The notes below the pieces were generated by a model. It made no database searches, was not told the origin of the DNA, and saw only the letters and a list, made by a program, of their open reading frames with translations. A program made the position numbers and the translations under genes. Shown here piece by piece: positions 53,985-61,179 of a stretch of 64,000 nt of DNA; position 1 is the stretch's first letter; every line of letters starts with the position of its first letter. This DNA is from JALZCH01 sp036387135 (lineage in GTDB: Bacteria > Acidobacteriota > Blastocatellia > Pyrinomonadales > Pyrinomonadaceae): the NCBI GenBank assembly GCA_036387135.1, contig DASVUH010000055.1, positions 33,816 to 97,815 of the forward strand, read 5' to 3'.

Positions 53985-54053
53985 GCAGAGCCTCAATGAA
54001 GCAAGTTAAAGTTAAAAAGCGTTTGTTTTGTTGATTTATAAAGGATTATTACA

Positions 54054-55226
54054 ATGGATTTTGCAACCAAAGAGATTTTCAAACGTTACGCCAGCATTTT
54101 GGTCGGACGACCGATTTCGCCGGTTTTCCTCAATATTCTGGTCACATCCGTGTGCGATATGCGCTGCACGCATTGTTTTTTTACTGAAGAATTGGACGAC
54201 CGCAATCGCAAAAAACTGCAAATGAAAGCGGACGAAATCGCGCGCATTTCCGAAACATTGGGCGGCAATCTCGGCGTTTTGGTGCTAGCGGGCGGCGAGC
54301 CTTTTACGCGCAAGGATTTGCCGGAAATCGTCCGCGCTTTTTATGAAAATAACAAGCTTGATTCGGTTTATTTGATGTCGAACGGGCAAATTCATCAGCG
54401 CATTTTCCCGGACGTGACGCGCATTATGGAAGAATGTCCGAATTTGAATGTGACTGTCGCTCTCGGAATTGACGGAATGCAGGAAGCACACGAGAAAATT
54501 CGCCGCAAGCCCGGTTCGTGGGATAAAGCGATTCACACGGCGCGGACTTTACAGCAAATGAAAAAGGAGCAGTTCCCGCGCCTTAATATTCAAACCTGCA
54601 CGTGCGTGATGCGCTCGAACGAGGACACGATTTTCGATTGGTACGATTTTTTGAAGCACGATTTGAAACCGGACAAAGTGAATATTAACTACATTCGTCC
54701 GCCGTCAGCCGATCCGAATGAATTGAATTTCGACCACAAGCGTTATACCACTTTGTCGAAAATGATTCTCGACGACACGAAAAACGCGGCTTTAAAAAAC
54801 AATTACGGGGGCGATTCGGGCTTTTTCAAAGCGGCGGTTGATATTTATATGCACGATGTCATCGCCAAAACCAAAGAAGAACAAAAAGCACAGCTTAAAT
54901 GTTACGCCGGAAGCGCGGGCGCGGTGATTTACGACACGGGCGCATTGTCGTCGTGCGAAAACAAAAAGGATGTTTTGAATCTGCGCGATTACGATTGGAA
55001 TTTCCAAGCCGCCTGGCGGACTAACGAAATGAACGCGCGCCGCAAAGAAGTTTCGGCTGGCTGTCACTGCACGCACGAATCGAACTGTTATTATCCGTCG
55101 CTGCCGTTTAATCCCGGGCATTTGCTTAAAATCAAAGGTCTCGAAGGCAAGCTGAAAAAAGCAGCCAAACAGCTCCTCGAAACTGAGGCGCGAGAAGCAG
55201 CCGATGGCGTCGCCGTAAAAGTGTAA
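54054..55226 (+). CDS. radical SAM enzyme
   Basis: A 390-residue protein. The radical SAM core begins early with the iron-sulfur motif CDMRCTHC (C34, C38, C41, CxxxCxxC) and the AdoMet-binding GGEP in LAGGEPFTRKDL, then YLMSNG and VTVALGIDG strands. A Cys-rich C-terminal part (AQLKCYAGSAGAVI, SSCENKKD, AGCHCTHESNCYYPSL) looks like an auxiliary cluster (SPASM/Twitch-like). It is cytoplasmic. The downstream gene, 94 bp away, is a diacylglycerol-glycosyltransferase-like enzyme; a role in lipid or glycolipid modification is suggested by that pairing only. The substrate is unknown. Confidence 0.92.
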   Translation: MDFATKEIFKRYASILVGRPISPVFLNILVTSVCDMRCTHCFFTEELDDRNRKKLQMKADEIARISETLGGNLGVLVLAGGEPFTRKDLPEIVRAFYENNKLDSVYLMSNGQIHQRIFPDVTRIMEECPNLNVTVALGIDGMQEAHEKIRRKPGSWDKAIHTARTLQQMKKEQFPRLNIQTCTCVMRSNEDTIFDWYDFLKHDLKPDKVNINYIRPPSADPNELNFDHKRYTTLSKMILDDTKNAALKNNYGGDSGFFKAAVDIYMHDVIAKTKEEQKAQLKCYAGSAGAVIYDTGALSSCENKKDVLNLRDYDWNFQAAWRTNEMNARRKEVSAGCHCTHESNCYYPSLPFNPGHLLKIKGLEGKLKKAAKQLLETEAREAADGVAVKV

Positions 55227-55320
55227 TCCGTCCGTTTATGTACTGTCTTTGAAAAGCACGGATGACATGCTTGTTGCTCGTGCTTTTTAATTAAATTTGG
55301 TAAATCAACGTTTTATTTTA

Positions 55321-56508
55321 ATGTCTCAGCCTGCGCCCAAAATTCTGATTATTTCGTCCGACACCGGCGGCGGTCACCGTTCTGCGGCAGCAGCGCTTGT
55401 CGAAGGTGTCAATCGTTTTTGGAACGGGCAATCGGCGATTGTGCGCGTCGTTAAAGCGGTAGAAGAATCGCATCGAATTACCGGGCGTCTGGTCGGTGTT
55501 TACAACTGGGTTTTACGGAACAAACAGCATTGGATGAAATATATTTATTGGGCGATGAATCGTTTTCGCCCGGAAACGCGGGAGTTTTTTCATCGGCGCT
55601 GTATTGGTTTTGTTCGTGATTTGTTTGAAAAATGGTGTCCGCACATCATTGTCAGCGTTCATCCTTTGACGCAGCACATTTTCGGGCGCGTTCTTCGTGA
55701 ACTCGGTTTGCAGAATACCGTTCCGCTCGTGACGGTCGTCACCGATCCCTGCTACGGTTTTTGGAAAGGTTGGGCTTGTGACGACGTGACGCTATATCTC
55801 GTGGCGAATGAAGACGCTCGGCGGCAGTTGATTGATTACGGCGTCTCGGCGGACAAAATCAAGATTTCGGGAATGCCAGTGCATCCGAAATTTCATTTTG
55901 CTGACGAAAAGGACGCTCAGGCGGCGCGCTCCGCTTATAATTTAGACCCGGAAAAATTCACGATTTTTGTCAATGCGGGATTTGTCGGCGGCGGAAATAT
56001 CCCGCAGATTTTCCGCGAACTGGTGCGCGGCGAATTGGACGTGCAGGCGATTTTTCTCGCCGGAAAAAACGAAGAGCTGCGCAAAGAAGCCGAAGAAATT
56101 GCCAAGAACGCGAAATTTCCCGTGCGCGTGATCGGTTATTCGGATGAAATCGAAAAGCTGATGCAATCGGCAAATGTGATGATTAGTAAATTAGGCGGTT
56201 TGACGACTTTTGAAGCTCTCGCCTGCCGTTTGCCGATTATCGCCGACGCGACCACGCCGCCAATGCCTCAGGAAGCCGGAACAGTTAATTTAATCAAACT
56301 GCGCGGCGCCGGAGTTTTATTGGAAAAAGCGACGGACATCGTGCCGATGATTCAAAATCTGCTCGCCGATAAAAACAAATACGAAGCGATGCGCGAAGCG
56401 ACAATCGGGCTGGCGAAACCAAACTCGACAAAAATGATTGTCGAAGAAATCGCCGCGCTTCTGCCTGCATTCAAAGAAAACCCGGTTCAAACCGCGAAAG
56501 CCGCTTAA
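55321..56508 (+). CDS. MGDG-synthase-like glycosyltransferase
   Basis: A 395-residue GT28-type glycosyltransferase from ATG 55321; a TTG eight codons earlier is also open. The N-terminus has the membrane-acceptor loop ILIISSDTGGGHRSAAAALVEG shared by MGDG synthases and MurG. VSVHPLTQHIFG, VTDPCYGFWKGWACDDVTLYLVANE and MPVHPKF follow, and the donor site comprises FVGGGNIPQI, IGYSDEIEKLM, SKLGGLTTFEAL and PMPQEAG. These enzymes move Gal or Glc from UDP-sugar to diacylglycerol at the membrane face. Its N-terminal lipid domain and donor site look complete. It is likely coexpressed with the radical SAM gene. Confidence 0.93.
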   Translation: MSQPAPKILIISSDTGGGHRSAAAALVEGVNRFWNGQSAIVRVVKAVEESHRITGRLVGVYNWVLRNKQHWMKYIYWAMNRFRPETREFFHRRCIGFVRDLFEKWCPHIIVSVHPLTQHIFGRVLRELGLQNTVPLVTVVTDPCYGFWKGWACDDVTLYLVANEDARRQLIDYGVSADKIKISGMPVHPKFHFADEKDAQAARSAYNLDPEKFTIFVNAGFVGGGNIPQIFRELVRGELDVQAIFLAGKNEELRKEAEEIAKNAKFPVRVIGYSDEIEKLMQSANVMISKLGGLTTFEALACRLPIIADATTPPMPQEAGTVNLIKLRGAGVLLEKATDIVPMIQNLLADKNKYEAMREATIGLAKPNSTKMIVEEIAALLPAFKENPVQTAKAA

Positions 56509-56547
56509 GTTGTTTTCTCCGATTTTTAAGATTTCGTTAAATGTAAT

Positions 56548-57165
56548 TTATTCCTCAATTTCAGGCGGAAACTCAACGCGGTCGAAAATGTCGGCTAATT
56601 TAAAACTGCAATTTATCGTTTCAATGGTGAAATCAGCGTCTAAACCGGAATATCGGTATAAAATCCAGCCGCCGTCTGTTTGCCGAATATAATGCTCGAC
56701 GAGCGGTTTGTCCTGCGAAACCAGAACATAATCGGTCAAAGTCGGATTCCAATTTCCATAACGCAAAAACTTCTCGCCTCGATCAAATTGTTCGGTTGAT
56801 TCGGACAAAACTTCAAAAATCACCGAAGGATTTAAAATAACGTCGCGGTGTTCGTCCAAATACTGCGGCTCTCCGCAAATTACAACCACATCCGGGTAAG
56901 AAAACATTCCCTTTGTCGAACGCGGCTTTTGCGGCAATGAACCGCTGCGAACTTTTGTATCTTTTGCCCGCGCGCGGCAATTTGTGCCTTTTAGATTATT
57001 GTAAAGAATCCCAATCAGATTGGTCGAAATATCGCCGTGCGCGTCGGATTCGCCAGCCATCAGATAAATCTCGCCGTCGAGGTATTCGTAGCGTTCGTCC
57101 TCGCTGCGGTCAATATTGAGATAATTCTCAATCGTATAAACAAATTTTGTTTTCGGAAAAGCCAT
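56548..57165 (-). CDS. Uma2 family (PD-(D/E)XK nuclease fold) protein
   Basis: A 205-residue protein of the Uma2/DUF820 family, widespread in cyanobacteria, Acidobacteria and Chloroflexi. Seen are EYLDGEIYLMAGESDAHGDI, the metal-binding Asp in SYPDVVVICGE, and the E-x-L strand PSVIFEVLSESTEQFDRGEK. The core Asp and Glu are in place, so a nuclease is possible, but family members have no established cellular role and are often expanded as selfish-like genes. It starts 6 bp downstream of the HD-GYP gene and may only ride on that operon. Confidence 0.88.
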   Translation of the reverse strand: MAFPKTKFVYTIENYLNIDRSEDERYEYLDGEIYLMAGESDAHGDISTNLIGILYNNLKGTNCRARAKDTKVRSGSLPQKPRSTKGMFSYPDVVVICGEPQYLDEHRDVILNPSVIFEVLSESTEQFDRGEKFLRYGNWNPTLTDYVLVSQDKPLVEHYIRQTDGGWILYRYSGLDADFTIETINCSFKLADIFDRVEFPPEIEE

Positions 57166-57171
57166 AACCTG

Positions 57172-58437
57172 TTAGTTTGCAACGAGGGTTAATCTGGTTG
57201 TCGGGCTGATTTCATTCAGAGCGTTTTGCAAAAGCGGCGCGATTTGTTCGGCTTCGCAATAATTTTTGCCGAGCATTTTCAAAATTCGCTTGCGTTTTGT
57301 TTCGCCGTTTAATTCTTTGAGCCACGCACCGCAAAACGCCGTCACGAGTTCCGGCGTGAATTGCCCGCCGACATTGCGCTGCAAGTCTTCGATGACTTCG
57401 TTTGCCGCGCGGCGGCGTTTATAAGGGCGGTCAGTCGTCATCGCGTCAAACGAATCGGCGAGCGTGACGATTTTTGCGATGTACGGAATCTCGTTGTCGC
57501 GCAGATTTTCGGGATAACCGCGCCCATCCAACCTTTCGTGATGATATTTGGCGGCGAGCGGGACTTCTGCAAACGGATGCTCTATCGGCGCGAGAATGTT
57601 GTAGCCGACGGTTGTGTGGCGCGTCAGCGCGGCAAATTCCTGTTCTGTAATGGCGCGCGGCGCATTGATAATGCTGCTGTCAACGACGAGCTTGCCGACA
57701 TCGTGCAGATAACCGGCAACAGCCACGCCCTGCACGCGCTCTGCGTCATAACCCAATTCTTCGGCGATAATTTCGCTGTATTTTCCGACTCTTTGCGAGT
57801 GTCCTTCGGTGTATTTGTCCTTGCAGTCAATCGCCGCGGCAAATGATTCGACCGTTGATTTGTAAGTAAATTGCAGAGTTTGATAAAGCTGAAAATTTTC
57901 TTCGGCGCGCCGTTCAAGCTCTGTCAACATATTGCGCTGGACGATTCCGACGGCGATGTGCCGCGCCATCGCGCAAATGATTTCTTTGTCTTCGGCGGAA
58001 AATCGCTCGCCGCTCGCTTTGCCGCCGAGCAAAATCAATCCGATTAATTCATCACGAACCACGAGCGGCACGAGCAGTTCTATTTCGTTGACGACCAGAA
58101 TTGAAAGATTGTCTTTGACAAAAGGCGTCCAGTTTTCGGCGTGAGAATTGATTTCGATTGCGTTTAACCCGGCGTCTAGAAATTCGCGTTCGGCTTGGCG
58201 GCTGAGAGAAAACGCGAGCGGAAATTCATCGCCGAGACCGCGCACGGCGAGAAAATTCAGTTCTCCCGAAAAACGATTAAATTTCGCCACGCCGCCGCGC
58301 ATAATCGCCAGACTTCCGACCAGCAGATGCAAACTGGTGCGAATCATTTTCTGGAAATCAAACGCGCCCGTTATTTCCTGACCCAATTCGGCGAGCGCCG
58401 CGAACGTATGTACGAGCTTATGATTCTGTTCAGCCAT
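57172..58437 (-). CDS. GAF-HD-GYP cyclic-di-GMP phosphodiesterase
   Basis: A 421-residue protein. The N-terminal GAF domain (about 15-170; FQKMIRTSLHLLVGSLAIMRGGV, LVPLVVRDELIGLILLGGK) is followed by HD-GYP (about 195-385) with HSQRVGKYS, metal ligands in YLHDVGKLV, TRHTTVGYNIL, the GYP motif HHERLDGRGYPENL and LADSFDAMTTDRPYKRRR. All signature residues are present, so it should hydrolyse cyclic-di-GMP in the cytoplasm. It begins 7 bp after the STAS gene, whose output may control it through the GAF domain. It opposes the PocR-GAF-GGDEF protein at the head of the operon. Confidence 0.94.
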   Translation of the reverse strand: MAEQNHKLVHTFAALAELGQEITGAFDFQKMIRTSLHLLVGSLAIMRGGVAKFNRFSGELNFLAVRGLGDEFPLAFSLSRQAEREFLDAGLNAIEINSHAENWTPFVKDNLSILVVNEIELLVPLVVRDELIGLILLGGKASGERFSAEDKEIICAMARHIAVGIVQRNMLTELERRAEENFQLYQTLQFTYKSTVESFAAAIDCKDKYTEGHSQRVGKYSEIIAEELGYDAERVQGVAVAGYLHDVGKLVVDSSIINAPRAITEQEFAALTRHTTVGYNILAPIEHPFAEVPLAAKYHHERLDGRGYPENLRDNEIPYIAKIVTLADSFDAMTTDRPYKRRRAANEVIEDLQRNVGGQFTPELVTAFCGAWLKELNGETKRKRILKMLGKNYCEAEQIAPLLQNALNEISPTTRLTLVAN

Positions 58438-58444
58438 TTTGTTT

Positions 58445-58816
58445 TTAAGAAACCGCGATTTGAAATGATTTTATTGCCGCCGATTCGTCTTTTTCCAAAC
58501 GGACGTGGCGCGCGAGACCGAGCATCTCGAAAAGCTCCGCCGTGTGCTCGTTGATTTCGGTAAAAACCAGATCGGCATTTGTTTTTTTCGCCGCGTCAAT
58601 AATTCCCAGCAGAATAGAAACCCCGATGCTGTTCACAAGCTGCGTGTCTCGGAAACTAACGATCAGAGCAAGGCAGCCCTCGTCGAGCAAATTTTGCGCC
58701 TCACGCTCGATGCGCTCGCCCGTCAATTTGTTTAAATAATCTCCGGCGTAAATTACGCCGATGTTTCCCTCGCGCCTCGAACGAACGTTGATTAAGCTTC
58801 CCGTGTCTTTATTCAC
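58445..58816 (-). CDS. STAS-domain anti-sigma factor antagonist
   Basis: A 123-residue STAS protein. I chose GTG 58816 (AAAGGAA upstream) because residues encoded up to 58903 come from a palindromic repeat and do not look like protein. RREGNIGVIYAGDYLNKLTG, LIVSFRDTQLVNSIGVSILL and AELFEMLGLARHVRLEKDES fit the fold. The Ser in VNSIGV is at the position phosphorylated by RsbW-type kinases. The adjacent gene encodes such a kinase-like domain fused to an ATPase, so the pair is probably a partner-switching module. A terminator-like repeat separates them, but all genes are in the same orientation. Confidence 0.88.
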   Translation of the reverse strand: MNKDTGSLINVRSRREGNIGVIYAGDYLNKLTGERIEREAQNLLDEGCLALIVSFRDTQLVNSIGVSILLGIIDAAKKTNADLVFTEINEHTAELFEMLGLARHVRLEKDESAAIKSFQIAVS

Positions 58817-58863
58817 AAAAAAGAGGTTTCCTTTCGACGCGCCTATTTTACAGGGTGAACCGT

Positions 58864-58928
58864 AAATAGTGAATAGTGAATCGTTTTTTGTTTGACGATT
58901 CACTATTTACAATTCACTATTCACTATT
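58864..58928. repeat. palindromic repeat of AGTGAAT/ATTCACT units
   Basis: AATAGTGAATAGTGAATCG is inverted, with a small insertion, in the stretch ending at 58928, giving a long hairpin with a T-rich loop. It overlaps the stop codon of the ATPase gene (58924-58926) and fills the gap before the STAS gene. It may be a mobile short palindrome that has extended reading frames on both sides. Confidence 0.75.
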
Positions 58929-61152
58929 TCCTCTTTGTCATTCTGATTATCGTGCCGTCGTCGGTGCGGATGAATTCCACTTCGTCCATCAAGCGGCGAA
59001 TCAGGCGCAGCCCCAAGCCGCGTCTGCCGGTCGGATTTTCCTCCGGTTTGCTGCCGTTTAATTTTTCCGGCGGAATCTGCAAACCGCGATTTGAAATCGT
59101 AATCACAAGCTTGTCGGCTTGCATCTCGAATTTTTGATGAATTTTGCGGTCGGGACTCAAACTGTGTTCGGCGGCGTTGATGCAGGATTCGATCAGCGCG
59201 GTTTTGATTTGATTGATCGCAGCCGTTTTAAAATCATATTTTCGGGCAAAGTCTTCCGCCGCCCGCGCTGAAATCAATTCGGTGTCGCCGCCCATCGGCA
59301 TAATCAATTCAAACTCGTTTCCCTTTTCTCTGTCAGCCGAGACTAAATCCGCTTCCAGCATTTCGGCTAACAATTCAACTTGTCTCCGGCTCGACGAAAA
59401 CGCCGCGCGCGCATCCAAAAGCCTAGACGCTTCTTCGGAAAAACCTTCGGGCGCGACGAGCCAGAACTGCGCGCGCCGGAAATTGCAGAAAACCGCGACA
59501 GCTTCCAAACGGTCGAGCCAAAATTCGGTTAATTCCGCGGTCGCTTCTAATTTCGATTCGATTTCCGCCGCAATCCAGACAATTTGGCTGTCGTCCCGAT
59601 AATGCCCGCTCTCGAAACCGACCGCGACCGCCGAACGCTCTCGTTCCGCAATGCGTTCAATCTGCGGATAAAATTCGGCGCAATTCGCAGCGAAAACAAT
59701 TTGCGGCAAAGCGTTTTTTTCGGTTTCGCTTGCCAGATTTTCGTTAATGAGTTGGTCATCCTCGCCCTTGTAAAATCGCCGAAACCGATGGTAATCAAAC
59801 AAAACCGTAGGAATTTCCTGCAAATTAAAATTCTGCAAAACCGAGCGCAAACCGAGCGCCGACGAGCGGCGATAAAATCGCGCCATCGTCTCAGGCGCGC
59901 GTTTGAGCGCCGTCGCCAGAGTTTCGGCAACCACGAGCGAGCGCGGCTCGTTTTTGATTTCCAAACGATAACGCGCCGTTACGTAATCGCGCGCAATATC
60001 CGATGTTTCCACCGTTTCGACGACGCTCGAATCAACGCGGACGATTTCATTTAAATGCAGAGCGCGCATAATCCGATTGAAATCTTCTGTTTCAACCGCG
60101 ACTCGATTTTGCCAAAACTCGATTGAAGATTTGTTCGCCTCGCCGTCAAAAGCATTTTTCAAGACATTTAAAATCTCGCGCTGCGTCTCCAGATTCGGCA
60201 CAACGCGCTCGAAAATTCGGTTGAAATAACGGCGCGTTCGTCCGCCCAAAATCTCCGCCGCGTAAACCTGCTCGCACCGCCGGAAACTGTCCAAATCAAC
60301 GTTGCGGTCGCGCGCCGATAAAATCAAATTAGTAATAAAAGTCGGATTTGCGTTGAGCTGCTGAACAATCAAATCTCTGGTTTGTTCGTTAGTTTTAACC
60401 GCATATTTGGCGGCGAGCTTTTCGACCAGAAAACCGGCGTCGGTCGGAGAAAGCAGCGGCAGATTTAAAACCCTCGCATTTTCCAAATTCGCGCCGCCGT
60501 TTTGCAGCGCGTCCAACAAAAACCGACGCCGCCCGCCAATAACGAACCGAGCGGTCGAACGGGCGTAAATCTGTTTTATTTCATTGATTAAATCTTCATT
60601 CGCCTCGTGAAAATCATCGAAAATAACAAAACACGGCGCGCCCTGCGTCGCTGCGCGCAGCGGCGCGGCGAAAACCTGCCTGACCAATGCTCCCGGATCG
60701 CCGCTTTGCGATTCGTCTTCATAAGCAAAAATTAAACGATCAATCCACGCTCCGTCGGTTGGCGAAGCGAGTCGCGCAATCTCCGCAAGCTCAAGCGCGG
60801 CGTCGAGCAATTTCGCGTCTTTGCGGCGAAATGCGACGGCTTGCTGCAAAAATGTCTGCAAAAAACGACGCGCCGCCGTTTCCGCCGTTTCGTTTGCCTG
60901 AAAAGCAAAATAAATTGGAAAAATGTCTGATTCTTCGGCGAAAAGCCGGTCGTAAACCTGCCGCAAAAGCTCGGACGCGCCCGCCGCCGGAGCCGACAAA
61001 ACGAGCAAGCCGCTCGCTTTTTCGTCTTTTCCGGCGCGGGCGAAACCTAATATTTCATCCCGTTCGCGCTCGCGTCCGACAAAATCCGCAGCCGCGATTC
61101 GGCTCAAAATTTGTCGGATGCCGGCAGATTTTACATTTTTCCTTTCAGACAT
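58924..61152 (-). CDS. STAND-like ATPase fused to RsbW-like serine kinase/HATPase domain
   Basis: A 742-residue protein from ATG 61152 (a TTG five codons earlier is open). The N-terminal part has DFVGRERERDEILGFARAG, a P-loop-like LVLSAPAAGASELLRQV in which the usual GKT is GAS (no Lys), Walker B-like CFVIFDDFHEAN and sensor-like TARFVIGGRRR, as in STAND or ORC-type AAA proteins. The middle about 350 residues are helical. The C-terminus is a GHKL ATPase of the anti-sigma type: ALIESCINAAEHSLSPD with its N box, then ISNRGLQIP and GRRGLGLRLIRRLMD. A sensor/scaffold joined to a serine-kinase-like switch acting on the adjacent STAS protein is inferred. Loss of the Lys predicts weak or no ATP hydrolysis in the N-terminal half. 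Confidence 0.87.
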   Translation of the reverse strand: MSERKNVKSAGIRQILSRIAAADFVGRERERDEILGFARAGKDEKASGLLVLSAPAAGASELLRQVYDRLFAEESDIFPIYFAFQANETAETAARRFLQTFLQQAVAFRRKDAKLLDAALELAEIARLASPTDGAWIDRLIFAYEDESQSGDPGALVRQVFAAPLRAATQGAPCFVIFDDFHEANEDLINEIKQIYARSTARFVIGGRRRFLLDALQNGGANLENARVLNLPLLSPTDAGFLVEKLAAKYAVKTNEQTRDLIVQQLNANPTFITNLILSARDRNVDLDSFRRCEQVYAAEILGGRTRRYFNRIFERVVPNLETQREILNVLKNAFDGEANKSSIEFWQNRVAVETEDFNRIMRALHLNEIVRVDSSVVETVETSDIARDYVTARYRLEIKNEPRSLVVAETLATALKRAPETMARFYRRSSALGLRSVLQNFNLQEIPTVLFDYHRFRRFYKGEDDQLINENLASETEKNALPQIVFAANCAEFYPQIERIAERERSAVAVGFESGHYRDDSQIVWIAAEIESKLEATAELTEFWLDRLEAVAVFCNFRRAQFWLVAPEGFSEEASRLLDARAAFSSSRRQVELLAEMLEADLVSADREKGNEFELIMPMGGDTELISARAAEDFARKYDFKTAAINQIKTALIESCINAAEHSLSPDRKIHQKFEMQADKLVITISNRGLQIPPEKLNGSKPEENPTGRRGLGLRLIRRLMDEVEFIRTDDGTIIRMTKRK

Positions 61153-61179
61153 ATTTTCAGGCGGCAATTTGTTCGATTC

